A DNA stretch of 64,000 bases from CAWDYA01 sp963806495 (GCA_963806495.1 CAWDYA010000002.1:248001-312000), one strand, 5' to 3'; counted from the stretch's first letter, positions 35,232 to 44,817 are shown. Notes: generated by a model from the letters alone, not told the origin. Numbers and translations are program-made.

Positions 35232-36292
35232 AGGCCCTCGTTATCGGCGGGTCGCGTTACATCGGCAGGCGTCTCGCCGGCGAGCTGGCTCAGGCGGGTC
35301 ATCGTGTCACTCTGTACAACCGGGGGCGCGCCGAGGACGGGCTGGGCTCCGCGGTCGAGCGGCTCGTCGGCGATTGACGCTCCGCCGGGGATTTGGCCTC
35401 TGCGCTCGGGAGCCGTTCGTTCGACGTCGTGTACGACTTTCTCGCCTTCGATGCGAGCGACGCGCGGCTGGCGGTCCGGGCGCTCTCGGGCCGGGCGGGC
35501 CGCTTCGTGCACATCAGCACCTGCTCGGTCTACTGGTGCACGGGCGATTTCCCCTGTCCGGTGCCGGAGGAGGACTTCGACAGACTCTCCGACTTCGAGG
35601 AGCGGCCCTCAAGCATCGAGTACGCCTACGGCTACGCCAAGAGGAAGGCGGAGGAGGCGCTGTTCACCGCCTGTCGCGAGACCGGCTTCCCCGTCACCGC
35701 CATCCGGATGCCTATCGTGGCGGGGGAGGACGACTACACGCGGCGCTACGCCTCGTACTGCCTGCGCGTGAGTGACGGCCGGCCGATGATCCTGCCCGAC
35801 GGCGGCTTCGCTCCCTTCCGCCACGTCTACGTAGGTGACGTGACGCGCGCGCTCGCCGGGCTGCCATCCCTGCCCGGAGTCGTCGGACAGGCGTACAACC
35901 TGGCGTGCGATGAGATCCTCTCGGTGAGAATGGTGGTCGAAGGGATCACCGGCCTGCTCGGACGCCGTCCGGACCTGGTCGAAATACCCTCGGCGGTGCT
36001 CGACGAGATCATGCCGCGCGACGCCGCGGCGGGCTTCTCTCCTCTGAGCCAGCGCGCCGCGCAGGTACCGGCGATCCACAAGGCGCGGCGCGACCTGGGC
36101 TGGTCCCCGACGCCGTTTCCGATCTGGCTGGAGCGGGCGGTGCGGTGGGCCGTCGATGCGAGCGGGTCGTGGCCGGAGCCTCCCGCGGCGTACGCGTGGC
36201 GTGCGATGGAGCTCGAGGCGATCGCTTTGTTCCGCAGGTCGGCGCTCAGGCCCGGCGAGTCGGGCGGGACATCCTCGGAGCGCCCAGTATGA
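35228..36292 (+). pseudogene. NAD-dependent epimerase/dehydratase interrupted by an in-frame TGA
   Basis: A short-chain NAD-dependent epimerase-like protein of 354 codons with one internal stop. The nucleotide-binding start is MKALVIGGSRYIGRRLA, and later parts are FVHISTCSVYW, the active-site-like YAYGYAKRKAEE and FAPFRHVYVGDV. The stop TGA at 35375-35377 falls where relatives have VGDRRD: codons GAT TGA CGC would read GAT CGA CGC if the T were C. The frame is open on both sides. A restart at TTG 35393 would lose the Rossmann glycine motif. It is coupled to the DUF1028 gene by ATGA. Its last 47 bases overlap the convergent aminotransferase. Confidence 0.8.
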
Positions 36293-37413
36293 TCCGCATG
36301 GCGGTCAGGAACCGGGCCACGTTCTCGGGCCGGGCCGAGTAGCCCATCAGCCCGACCCGCCAGACGCGCCCCGCGAGCGGGCCGAGACCCCCTCCGATCT
36401 CGATGTTGTGCTCGGACAGCAGCCGGCCCCGCACGGTCCTGTCGTCCACCCCGTCGGGGATCCGCAGCACGTTGAGCACGGGCAGCCGGTGTTTCTCCTC
36501 CACCATGAATGACAGCCCCAGCCCCTCGATCCCGCGGGCAAGCTGCTGGTGCACCTGCAGGTGGCGGGCGAATCGCGCCTCGAGCCCTTCCTCGAGAAGA
36601 AGACGCAGCGCCTCCCTGAGTCCGTAGACGGCGTTGATGGGAGCCGTGTGATGGTAGGCACGTTCGCGGCCCCAGTACTTTCCGAGCAGCGTGAGGTCCA
36701 GGTTGAAGGAGACGGACGGCTCACCACGCCCGGCGATCGAGGCCGCTGCACGCGGCCCCGCGGTCAGGGGCGCCAGCCCGGGCGGCGCCCCCACGCACTT
36801 CTGGGTGCCGCTGTAGCAGACGTCGATCCCCTCGCCGCCGGCGGCGCCGTCCACATCGAGCGGCACGCCTCCCAGCGACGTCACCGCGTCGACCAGCACG
36901 AGGGCCCCGGCCGCGTGCGCCAGCCGGACGATGTCGTCGAGTGGCTGGAGCACCCCGGTCGAGGTCTCGGCGTGCACGATGGCCGCCGCGCGGACCGGGC
37001 CGCCCGCCTTCCTGAGGGCCGCCTCGATCGCGGCCGGATCGATCGGGCGTCCCCCACTCCGACTCCACGAGGATCGCCTCACCCCCGCAACGCCGGACCA
37101 TGTCGGCCATCCGGGCGCCGAAATAGCCCGCCACCCCCACGACGACCCGGTCACCCGGTCGCACGACATTGGTGATTGCCGCTTCCATTCCGGCGGTGCC
37201 CGTCCCGGATACGGCGAGGGTGAGCGGGCTGGAGGTTCGGAACAACTCCTGGAGCATCCGGCGCACCTCGTCCATCATCACGAGGAAGGCCGGGTCGAGA
37301 TGCCCCACCGGGGCGTGTGACATCGCGGTGAGGACCGCGGGCGGGACGGCGCTCGGTCCGGGGCCCATCAGGAGCCTCGGGGGGACGCGCAGCGGCTGGA
37401 ACGATTCCGTCAT
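36246..37413 (-). pseudogene. Class V aminotransferase (alanine-glyoxylate/serine-pyruvate type), split by a +1 frameshift
   Basis: Two frames together give a PLP aminotransferase of 388 residues. The 5' frame starts at 37413 with MTESFQPLRVPPRLLMGPGP and runs through HAPVGHLDPAF and LAVSGTGTAGMEAA to ILVESEWG. The 3' frame continues GRPIDPAAIEAAL, IVHAETSTGVLQPL, ALVLVDAVTSLGG and the PLP lysine in CYSGTQKCVGAPPG. The junction is a run of five C (five G on the coding strand) at 37051-37055; four would restore the frame. It likely interconverts alanine or serine with glyoxylate or pyruvate. It is transcribed divergently from the pseudouridine synthase gene from a shared AT-rich spacer. Confidence 0.83.
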
Positions 37414-37450
37414 GGGGCACTCCCGTGTGGACCGATCGGTTGAAGCGTCG

Positions 37451-37460
37451 ATTATATAAT
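37451..37460. promoter_or_regulatory. Palindromic ATTATATAAT serving as -10 box in both directions
   Basis: A perfect 10-base palindrome in the 45-base gap between divergent genes. It gives TATAAT on the plus strand (37455-37460) and on the minus strand (37456-37451). No good -35 is visible on either side. On the plus strand transcription would start close to 37467. Confidence 0.45.
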
Positions 37461-38481
37461 GCCGTCCATGAAGCATGAAACCGGCACGACTCCCTCCTGC
37501 ACGAGGCTCCCCGATGGCACCGCGGTGTACGTGGTGGGAGCCCTCGCGCCGCCGGTGCGGCTCGACCTGTTCCTCAGGCAGCGGATCCCGAAGCTCTCGC
37601 GCCGCCGCATCCAGGACGCGATCCTGACGCGTGTGGCCGCGCCGGGTCACGGAAGACCCCGGCCGGCGACGATCCTCAGGGCGGGGGACCGGGTGATCGT
37701 AAGCCCCGCTCCCTTGCCCGACGAGGATGAGCCGGACATACGGGTGCCGATCCTCCACCGGGACGACGCGATCCTGGTGATCGACAAGCCCGCGGGCGTG
37801 CTCGCACATCCCTCCAACCACGTGCGCAAGCTGTCGGTGACCCATCTGCTGCAGCGCGAGATGGGCGGCCCCGTGAATCTGGTGCATCGGCTGGATCGCG
37901 AGACGAGCGGGCTGATGGTCGTCGCGCGATCCGCCTCGTCGGCGCGCGCGCTGAGCGGCCAGCTCGCGCGCGAGACGCCGGGCGTGTCGAAAGAGTATCT
38001 CGCGGTCGTCTTCGGCGAGATGGAGGAGGAGGAGACGACGATCGATCTGCCGATCGGCCGGGCGATCCGCTCGGCGGTCTACGTCAAGCGTGGAGTCAAC
38101 CAGGAGCAGGGGCGGCGTTCGCTGACGCACGTGCGGGTCGAGTCGCGCGGCGGCGGGTTCAGTCTGGTCCGCCTGCGTCTGGCCACCGGTCGCCGGCACC
38201 AGATCCGGGTCCATCTCGCCGCCGTCGGACATCCCGTGGTGGGCGACAAGCTGTACGGCCCGGCGGAATCCCACTATCTGCGATTCATCCGCACCGGGCT
38301 CGACGACCGGATGCGAAGGGAGCTCCTGGCGGACAGACACCTGCTGCACGCCTCGCGTCTGGTCTTCGCGCATCCTGAAGACGGCCGGAGCCTCGCCTTC
38401 GATTCGGCCCCGGCCCCCGACATGCGCGGGTTCATGCTGCGGGCAGGTCTCGTCGACGGCACGGGGCGGCGGGCGGTCTGA
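37459..38481 (+). CDS. RluA/RluD-family pseudouridine synthase
   Basis: A 340-residue enzyme that isomerises uridine to pseudouridine in rRNA or tRNA. An S4-like RNA-binding region (about 32-85; RLDLFLRQRIPKLSRRRIQD) precedes the catalytic domain with LVIDKPAGVLAHP and the signature LVHRLDRETSGLMVVA, whose D146 is the catalytic aspartate. The later motif ATGRRHQIRVHLAAVGHPVVGD is intact. ATG 37459 overlaps the -10 box, so the second ATG at 37468 (MKHETG), at about the expected 5' end of the RNA, may be the real and possibly leaderless start. Which uridine it modifies cannot be told. Confidence 0.9.
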   Translation: MPSMKHETGTTPSCTRLPDGTAVYVVGALAPPVRLDLFLRQRIPKLSRRRIQDAILTRVAAPGHGRPRPATILRAGDRVIVSPAPLPDEDEPDIRVPILHRDDAILVIDKPAGVLAHPSNHVRKLSVTHLLQREMGGPVNLVHRLDRETSGLMVVARSASSARALSGQLARETPGVSKEYLAVVFGEMEEEETTIDLPIGRAIRSAVYVKRGVNQEQGRRSLTHVRVESRGGGFSLVRLRLATGRRHQIRVHLAAVGHPVVGDKLYGPAESHYLRFIRTGLDDRMRRELLADRHLLHASRLVFAHPEDGRSLAFDSAPAPDMRGFMLRAGLVDGTGRRAV

Positions 38482-38515
38482 CCGCCGCGGACCGGATCAC
38501 GACAAGGAGGGCTCC

Positions 38516-39211
38516 ATGGAGCATCGCATCGACACACGAGGCGTCCGCGGGATCGTCTTCGACCTCGACGGGACGCTGATCGACTCGTACGAGGCGATCG
38601 CTGAGAGCCTCAGCCATGCGATGACGGCGCTCGGATACCCCGCGGTGCCGCTCGCGAAGGTGCGTCGTCTTGTCGGCCGGGGTCTCGAGAGCCTCATCGA
38701 TCGTGCGATCCGTCAGGTCGCCCCGTCCGACGAGCCCGATGCGTCGAGGATCGACGAAGCGGTGCGGCTGTTCCGCGAGCGGTACGACGCCATCTGCGTG
38801 GAAAGGACAAGCTTGCTCCCCGGAGCGGAGGCGACACTGGCCGCGCTGAGGACGCGCGGGTACCGCCTCAGCGTGGCCACGAACAAACCATCCTACTTCG
38901 CCGTGCGTCTTCTCGACGGTCTGGGTGTCGGGCGGTTCCTGGACAAGGTCATGGGGCCGGACCTGGTGAGCCGCCCGAAGCCCGATCCCGAGATGGTCCA
39001 CGCCGCACTCGGCGCGATGGGCCTGGATCCGGCCACGGCGCTGTATGTCGGGGACATGCCGATCGACGTGCAGACGGCGCGCGCCGCCGGGCTGAAGGTG
39101 ATCGTGCTTCCGACCGGGTCGAGCGACCGCGACGAGCTGGCCTCGTCGGGAGCCGACCTCGTGCTCGAACGCCTCTCCGATCTGCTCGACTTGCTGCCGG
39201 GCGCTTGCTAG
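38516..39211 (+). CDS. gph: HAD-family phosphoglycolate phosphatase-like hydrolase
   Basis: A 231-residue HAD hydrolase of the Gph type. Motif I is VFDLDGTLIDS (nucleophile D16, acid D18), motif II is in LSVATNKPSYF, motif III lysine is in VSRPKPDPEM, and motif IV is YVGDMPIDVQTARAAG. The helical cap inserted after motif I is the class used by phosphoglycolate phosphatases. It would dephosphorylate 2-phosphoglycolate or a similar phosphate. Other HAD phosphatases, such as PpaX, are nearly indistinguishable. AAGGAGGG lies upstream of the ATG. It follows the pseudouridine synthase by 34 bases on the same strand. Confidence 0.82.
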   Translation: MEHRIDTRGVRGIVFDLDGTLIDSYEAIAESLSHAMTALGYPAVPLAKVRRLVGRGLESLIDRAIRQVAPSDEPDASRIDEAVRLFRERYDAICVERTSLLPGAEATLAALRTRGYRLSVATNKPSYFAVRLLDGLGVGRFLDKVMGPDLVSRPKPDPEMVHAALGAMGLDPATALYVGDMPIDVQTARAAGLKVIVLPTGSSDRDELASSGADLVLERLSDLLDLLPGAC

Positions 39212-39256
39212 GATCCCCTATATCCCGAGCGTGGACTGGTGAAGGAGGGACCCCAC

Positions 39257-39421
39257 ATGCCCGTGTACGACTTCAAGTGCACCGAGTGCAAGAAGAAGTT
39301 CAGCCTGACCTTCAGCATCGCGGAGCGCTCGCGAGCCCGGATCAAGTGCCCCAAGTGCTCCAGCCGGAAGGTCGAGCAGCAGTACTCGATGATCTACGCC
39401 GTCACGTCGAAGAAATCCTGA
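39257..39421 (+). CDS. FmdB-type zinc ribbon protein
   Basis: A 54-residue protein with the FmdB/CxxC zinc ribbon: MPVYDFKCTECKKKF and IKCPKCSSRKVEQQYS give two CxxC knuckles. GAAGGAGGG sits 7-15 bases upstream of the ATG. Such proteins are often called regulatory, but their function is not established. It lies between gph and the D-aminoacylase gene on the same strand, probably in one transcript. Confidence 0.85.
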   Translation: MPVYDFKCTECKKKFSLTFSIAERSRARIKCPKCSSRKVEQQYSMIYAVTSKKS

Positions 39422-39446
39422 GCCGAGCGCGATCCGGGCCGCCGTC

Positions 39447-41129
39447 ATGAGGCGCACGGTCATCCGGGGCGGCACGGTGGTGGACGGCACCGGCGCGCCG
39501 GCGCAGCGGCTGGATCTGGTGATCGAGGCCGATCGGGTGGCCGATCTGATCCCGCCTGGCGCCGGGCTCGCCGGTGTCTCCGATGCCGACCAGTCGATCG
39601 ACGCCGCAGGCCGTGTCGTTTGTCCCGGCTTCATCGATATCCACTCGCACGGCGATCTGATCTTCACGCTTCCTCCCGCCCCCCAGCGCGCGCTGATGGC
39701 CGGCCGTATCGCGCAGGGGATCACCACCGAGATCGTCGGCAACTGCGGGCTGGGCGTCTTCCCGTGCCCCGAGACGGCCGTACCCGTGCTGCGCGCCGTG
39801 GTGGGATGGATGACCCCGCCGGACTGCGCCGGCTGGCCCGGGGGCGGCTGGTCGGACCTGGCCGGCTATCTCGACCGTCTCGAGCGGGACGGCGTCTGGG
39901 TGAACGTCGGGGCGCTGCAGCCACACGGCCCCCTGCGAATCGCGGCGGCCGGACTCGCACGGGCCACAACCGGCCCGGACGCCGCGGCCGCGATGGCGAG
40001 GCACCTCCAGGAGGCGCTCGACGCGGGCGCCTTCGGGCTGAGCACCGGGCTGATCTATCCGCCCGGCATCTTCACGACCCCGGACGAGATCGTCGCGCTC
40101 GCGTCGATTGTGGGGCGGCGGGCCGGAGGCGGTGGCTTCGTGGCGAGCCACATCCGCGGTTCGAGCGAGACCCTGCTGCCGGCGGTCGAGGAACTGCTCG
40201 AGACGGGGCGCCGGGCGGGTGTACGCGTCCAGCACTCCCATAACGAGGCGGTCGGCCGCGAGCACTGGCCTGGCATCGAGCGCGTCCTCGAGATCGAGAC
40301 ATCGGCGCGTGACGGGGGGCAGCCCCTGGCCTACGACATGTTCCCGTACACCGCGGCGGCCACGATGATGCTCGCCATCTACCCGCCGTGGTCCCTCGAG
40401 GGGGGCGTCGGGGCGCTGCTGAAGCGTCTGGAGGATCCCGTCACGCGAGCGGCGATCGGCGACGCGATCGACACGACGGTCCCATCGTGGCCCCCCTGGG
40501 TCGAGGGGGGCTGGCCGCACAACCTGGTACGGGCGGTCGGGTGGGACAGGATCACCATCGGCAGCGTCGGCTCGGAGCGGAACCGCGCGGTGGAGGGCAT
40601 GAGCCTGGCGCAGCTCGGAACCGACAGGAGGACCGACCCGTTCACCGCGATATCGGATCTGATGATCGAGGAGGCGGGGATGGTCTCGCAGATCATCCAC
40701 GAGGTGTCGGGCGACGAGTCGAGCGAGCAGGGGATCGAGGCGCTCCTCTCGCACCCGGCGGGCGCGATCTGCACCGATGCGAACGATTTCGGCAAGGGGA
40801 AGCCCCATCCCGCCGCCTACGGAACGTATCCGACGGTCCTCGGGCGCTATGTCCGGCAACGCCGGCTCATAGGGCTGGAAGAGGCGATCCGCAAGATGAC
40901 GGGCTACCCGGCCTCCCTGCTGGGGCTCGATGACCGAGGTGTCATCCGGCGCGGCGCATGCGCGGATCTCGTCATCTTCGACCCGGAGACGATCGGGTCC
41001 GACGCGACCTTCGACCGGCCGCGACGGCAGGCGCGCGGGATCGAGCGCGTCATCGTCAATGGCGTCACAGTCCACCCCGGCAATGACGCCGGACGGCCGC
41101 CGGGCCACGTGCTTCGCCGGCGCGGCTGA
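39447..41129 (+). CDS. N-acyl-D-amino-acid deacylase (amidohydrolase superfamily)
   Basis: A 560-residue amidohydrolase. A small N-terminal beta-domain (VIRGGTVVDGTGAP) leads into the metal motif GFIDIHSHGDL at about residues 66-76, then ITTEIVGNCGLGVFP, SHIRGSSETLLPAVEE, VQHSHNE and the catalytic-Asp-like AICTDANDFGKGKPHPAAYG, with the C-terminal LVIFDPETI. These are the marks of D-aminoacylase-type enzymes that release D-amino acids from N-acyl forms. Substrates may include peptidoglycan-derived acyl-D-amino acids. A dihydroorotase-like role is less likely. It ends five bases from the convergent ASPIC/UnbV gene. Confidence 0.85.
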   Translation: MRRTVIRGGTVVDGTGAPAQRLDLVIEADRVADLIPPGAGLAGVSDADQSIDAAGRVVCPGFIDIHSHGDLIFTLPPAPQRALMAGRIAQGITTEIVGNCGLGVFPCPETAVPVLRAVVGWMTPPDCAGWPGGGWSDLAGYLDRLERDGVWVNVGALQPHGPLRIAAAGLARATTGPDAAAAMARHLQEALDAGAFGLSTGLIYPPGIFTTPDEIVALASIVGRRAGGGGFVASHIRGSSETLLPAVEELLETGRRAGVRVQHSHNEAVGREHWPGIERVLEIETSARDGGQPLAYDMFPYTAAATMMLAIYPPWSLEGGVGALLKRLEDPVTRAAIGDAIDTTVPSWPPWVEGGWPHNLVRAVGWDRITIGSVGSERNRAVEGMSLAQLGTDRRTDPFTAISDLMIEEAGMVSQIIHEVSGDESSEQGIEALLSHPAGAICTDANDFGKGKPHPAAYGTYPTVLGRYVRQRRLIGLEEAIRKMTGYPASLLGLDDRGVIRRGACADLVIFDPETIGSDATFDRPRRQARGIERVIVNGVTVHPGNDAGRPPGHVLRRRG

Positions 41130-41133
41130 CTCC

Positions 41134-44100
41134 TCAGCGCGAGCCGATGGGCGCCACCCAGGATCGCACCTGTCGCGTGTTCCAGGTATCGAGATAGTCG
41201 AGCATCCCGGGCGCCTCGAACGGATATCCCTCGCCGGGCGGCGGGGGATAGGCGGTCATGGCGTGATAGGGGAGCGGGTCGATACCCGAGGGACGCGCCG
41301 AGTTGATGTCCATGTCCTTGCCGAACCCGTCGGCGTACAGGAGCCAGTCGCGCGTCCACCCTGCCGGAAGCGGGGGAAGACCCGAGGCGGGGAACCGCAC
41401 CGTGATCTCGTCGCCCGGCCGCGTGATGACATAGCGGTCGTCCACCTCGCGCAGCAGCGGCCGGACGTCGCCGTAACGCGTATAGCCGCCGACGTGCGAC
41501 ATCCAGTGAACCGATTTCTGGTCGCTGGCGTAGTCGTACAGCTCCGGCGGGCGTCCGTCGGGCTCGCTCAGCGCCGGGAACCCGCGGTAGTGCAGGTCGG
41601 CCGACATGGCTTCCACCGCGGTGATGGAGGGGGCCGGGGCCATCCTGGTCGCGATCCGCACCTGGTCCCAGAAGATCCTCATGCTGGTCCCGATCCGCAC
41701 GATCCGCGCGGCCGGTGGCATCACCCCGCCCAGATCGACCGTCATGGTCTTGGGCAACCCGGCAGGGAACCCCATCTGCGGCAGCACCTTCACCCAGCGG
41801 CCCTGCCGGGTCGTGTTGCCCAGCGTCACCGTGTCGGGGCCCGGCTGCGATTCGTCGAGCGCTTCGAGATAGGGCGGAACGAGGGTGAGCCCGGCCTGCG
41901 CGGCAGCGAGGTTGCTCGTGGAGTCGGCGTAGTCGATCCACCCGTACAGCAGGAGCACGGCGTCGCCGGAGTCGGGAAGCGGGCCGAGGTCGAGCGTCAG
42001 CGTGTGGAGCCGGGAATAACCCTTGAACGAGCGGCCGTGCTCCGGTGACATGCCGGACGGCGGCTCGGCGTACACGCGGTCGATCCGGGATACCGCGTCG
42101 AGCAGGTCGTGCCCTTCATCGTCCACCGCAGCCTCAGGAAGCCGCGACTCGCCCACGGCGAAGAGCCGGAATGCGGGATGCGGCGGCGCCGGCATCAGCT
42201 TCTCGTCCGGGAAGATCTCGACGTCTGCGGGGTGATCGACCGCGAGCAGCCGCGCCCGGTCGAAGTAGATGGTCTCCTCGAGCTGGTTGACCATGCGGAC
42301 CTCGAGCTGTCCGTCCTTCGGCTGGAGCTGGTCGGCGCGGATCTTCACGTATTCATCGGTGTCCGGGGTGTTGAAGCTGTCGGGCCCTGTCCGGTAGCCG
42401 ATCGCGGAGCCGCCGAGGAAGTCCGAGACGAAGGCGATCTTCGAGCCGTCCCAGGCGTACAGGATCGGACAGGAGGATCCTTTCCGGTCGAGCTCCTGCA
42501 CCGGGAAGCTCCTGTCCGATGCCACCTGCACCTCGTCCTGGAGGACGCCTCCCGGCCAGAGCAGGCGCACCGTGTCGACACGCTCGCGCGGTCCGATCCC
42601 GAAATGCGGGATCAGCGAGCTTTGCGAGAGATAGCCGCCCCCGTCCGCAACCTCGCTCTTCTGCCAGAGCCTCCCTGCCTTTATCTCGATCTTCGTTCCG
42701 ATCGCAGGGCGATTGCTGTGAAGCCCGGATGGCTCCACGCGCAGCCAGTGATTCTTGTTGCCGCCGTCGTTGCGGATGATGGTGGGGCGGCCGCCGGCGT
42801 TGGAAATGACGAAATCGATGTCTCCATCGAGGTCGAGATCGGCCGTCACGAGTCCGCGGCCGTTGTGTGCGGTCAGCCCGTCGGCACCCGTCAGGCCGCC
42901 GGCGTCGATGAAGTGCCCTTCCCCGTCGTTCCGATACACGAACAGCGCCGGGCCGATGTCGCTTCCGTTGACGGTCACCAGATCGAGGTAGCCGTCATTG
43001 TCGAAGTCCACGAACGCGATTCCGAACTGGGGCGTGGCGATCTGGCGGGAAATCTGCGAGAGCGCCGGCAGGTCGAGGGCGAAGGCGCCGGCCGATCCGA
43101 CCCCCTCGCCCGGGGGCTGGCCCAGCACGTTTCTGAAGACCCTCGGAAGCCCCCCGTCCCAGGTGGTCAGCGCGATGTCCATCCAGCCGTCCTTGTCATA
43201 GTCGCCCACGGCGAGCCCGAGGGCGAGCGCGGACCCCGGGAGCCCGGATTCGCGCCCGAGGTCGGCAAAGGTGCCGTCACGAAGGTTCGAGTAGATGGTC
43301 GTGCCGTCGCCCGGCGACGCGACGGCGAAGTCGATATCGCGATCGTTGTCGAAGTCGGAGAAAACCGCCCCCGTGGCCCGGTGCCCGGCGTGTGCGACTC
43401 TCGCCTTGTCGGCCGATTCGACGAACCTGAGCGCGGGCGCCGCGCCGTCGTCGCCCGGGGGTCCGCTGCCGTTGATGAGCAGCAGCGAGTCGCCGCCCGG
43501 CCAGCCGGTTGGAAAGGGGGGCGCTCCCGGTGCGGGCGCGAGGAATCCGGCCGCAAAGATATCGAGGTCGCCGTCGTGATCCACGTCGGCCAGCGACACC
43601 CCACCGATGAGCCCCTTCGCCTCGATGCCGTCGACCCCCGCGGCGGCGGTCGCGTCGGTGAAAACGCCCTTGCCGTCGTTCGTGAGGATCCTGATACTGC
43701 GCTCGGCGCAGAACACCAGGTCCGGATCGCCGTCACCGTCGAGGTCGCCGAAGGCGGCCGACATGCCCGAGCCGCCGAGGAGCGGCTTGCCGTCGGCTCC
43801 GGCCAGCTTTCGTTCCTCGAAATGCAGGCCGCCGCGGTTCATGTACAGCGTCGTCCTCGGGTGGGATCCCGCGTCGACGAACAGCAGGTCCTCCTTGCCG
43901 TCGCCGTCCACGTCGGCCACAGCGATACCGCCGGACAGGAGGGGCGCGAGAGTTCCGTAGAGAAGATCTTCGGGGCTCTTCGCCAGCGCGCCGCCCGGCT
44001 TGCGAAGGAGATCGAGATCACCGGAGGCGTCCTGCTTGAATGTGATGCCGCTGTCCGCGGTGACGTCGGTCAGCGTGACCGCCCCCTTGGCGAGAGGCGG

Positions 44101-44817
44101 CGTCGGACCGCTGCCGCCGGTGTCCTCCATGGCGTAGGAGTATTTGCCCTGCTCTCCGTAGCGCAGGCCGACGGCGGGCGTAGCGCTCGTGCCGGCCTGC
44201 AGCTCGCGGTGCTTCTCGATGAAGTACTTGCCCTTCTCGACGTCTCCCTTCGTCATGTAGGCCCGGCCGAGGCTGTAGTAGGCGGAGAGGAAGTTCGGGT
44301 CGAGCTTGAGCACCGCCTCGAACTGCTCTATCGCCTTGTCGTACTCCCGGTTCGTCATGTAGAGGCTGCCCACGTGATACCGCACGTCGGGGTCGCGCGG
44401 ATCGATGCGCAGCGCCTCGAGCCCCTCGGACAGCGCCTCGGTCGCCTTCCCCTGGAGCTTGTAGATCAGCGAGAGGTTGAAATGCGCGTAGATGTTGTTC
44501 GGATCGAGCTCGAGCGCACGATGGAAGGAAGCGACCGCATCGTCGTAGTGTACCTGCGCGAGCGCAGCGATCCCCTCGTTGACGATCCCGACCACGTAGT
44601 TCGGATCGAGCGCCACGGCCTCGCGGAACATCTTCTCGGCTTCGGCGGGCTTGTACTGCGCGAGATAGGCGATGCCGAGGTTGTTCTTCTGGAGCACCGC
44701 GTCGGTGCTGGCGACCTTCTTGGGAGACGCCGCGGCGGTCAGCATCACGAGTGCGGCGAGCGGCAGGAGCAGGGCGCAGAGTCCGACAGGGCGGCGAAAT
44801 GACAGTGGGTGTCTCAT
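41134..44817 (-). CDS. Secreted TPR / FG-GAP / ASPIC-UnbV giant protein (CRTAC1-like)
   Basis: A 1227-residue exported protein. Signal peptide (GLCALLLPLAALVMLTAAAS), five or so TPRs (about 40-215), an FG-GAP/VCBS beta-propeller region (about 240-690) with repeated D-x-D-x-D-G calcium loops such as VADVDGDGKEDLLF and FVDFDNDGYLDLV, and an ASPIC/UnbV domain (about 690-770; HWLRVEPSG, VRLLWPGG). A further 450-residue C-terminal part of beta-rich, unassigned sequence follows. The loops look intact, so calcium binding is likely. The role is probably in adhesion or extracellular protein binding. It faces the D-aminoacylase gene and is divergent from a histidine kinase gene. Confidence 0.88.
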   Translation of the reverse strand: MRHPLSFRRPVGLCALLLPLAALVMLTAAASPKKVASTDAVLQKNNLGIAYLAQYKPAEAEKMFREAVALDPNYVVGIVNEGIAALAQVHYDDAVASFHRALELDPNNIYAHFNLSLIYKLQGKATEALSEGLEALRIDPRDPDVRYHVGSLYMTNREYDKAIEQFEAVLKLDPNFLSAYYSLGRAYMTKGDVEKGKYFIEKHRELQAGTSATPAVGLRYGEQGKYSYAMEDTGGSGPTPPLAKGAVTLTDVTADSGITFKQDASGDLDLLRKPGGALAKSPEDLLYGTLAPLLSGGIAVADVDGDGKEDLLFVDAGSHPRTTLYMNRGGLHFEERKLAGADGKPLLGGSGMSAAFGDLDGDGDPDLVFCAERSIRILTNDGKGVFTDATAAAGVDGIEAKGLIGGVSLADVDHDGDLDIFAAGFLAPAPGAPPFPTGWPGGDSLLLINGSGPPGDDGAAPALRFVESADKARVAHAGHRATGAVFSDFDNDRDIDFAVASPGDGTTIYSNLRDGTFADLGRESGLPGSALALGLAVGDYDKDGWMDIALTTWDGGLPRVFRNVLGQPPGEGVGSAGAFALDLPALSQISRQIATPQFGIAFVDFDNDGYLDLVTVNGSDIGPALFVYRNDGEGHFIDAGGLTGADGLTAHNGRGLVTADLDLDGDIDFVISNAGGRPTIIRNDGGNKNHWLRVEPSGLHSNRPAIGTKIEIKAGRLWQKSEVADGGGYLSQSSLIPHFGIGPRERVDTVRLLWPGGVLQDEVQVASDRSFPVQELDRKGSSCPILYAWDGSKIAFVSDFLGGSAIGYRTGPDSFNTPDTDEYVKIRADQLQPKDGQLEVRMVNQLEETIYFDRARLLAVDHPADVEIFPDEKLMPAPPHPAFRLFAVGESRLPEAAVDDEGHDLLDAVSRIDRVYAEPPSGMSPEHGRSFKGYSRLHTLTLDLGPLPDSGDAVLLLYGWIDYADSTSNLAAAQAGLTLVPPYLEALDESQPGPDTVTLGNTTRQGRWVKVLPQMGFPAGLPKTMTVDLGGVMPPAARIVRIGTSMRIFWDQVRIATRMAPAPSITAVEAMSADLHYRGFPALSEPDGRPPELYDYASDQKSVHWMSHVGGYTRYGDVRPLLREVDDRYVITRPGDEITVRFPASGLPPLPAGWTRDWLLYADGFGKDMDINSARPSGIDPLPYHAMTAYPPPPGEGYPFEAPGMLDYLDTWNTRQVRSWVAPIGSR

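Noticed and set aside
35375..35377. TGA as a selenocysteine codon in the epimerase
   Set aside because: The position is an Arg in relatives, not Cys, and no SECIS-like hairpin is evident just downstream. A C-to-T change is simpler.
42109..44802. Open frame of 897 codons on the plus strand inside the ASPIC/UnbV gene
   Set aside because: Composition (Asp/Arg/Val repeats) mirrors the D-x-D-G calcium loops of the real gene on the other strand.
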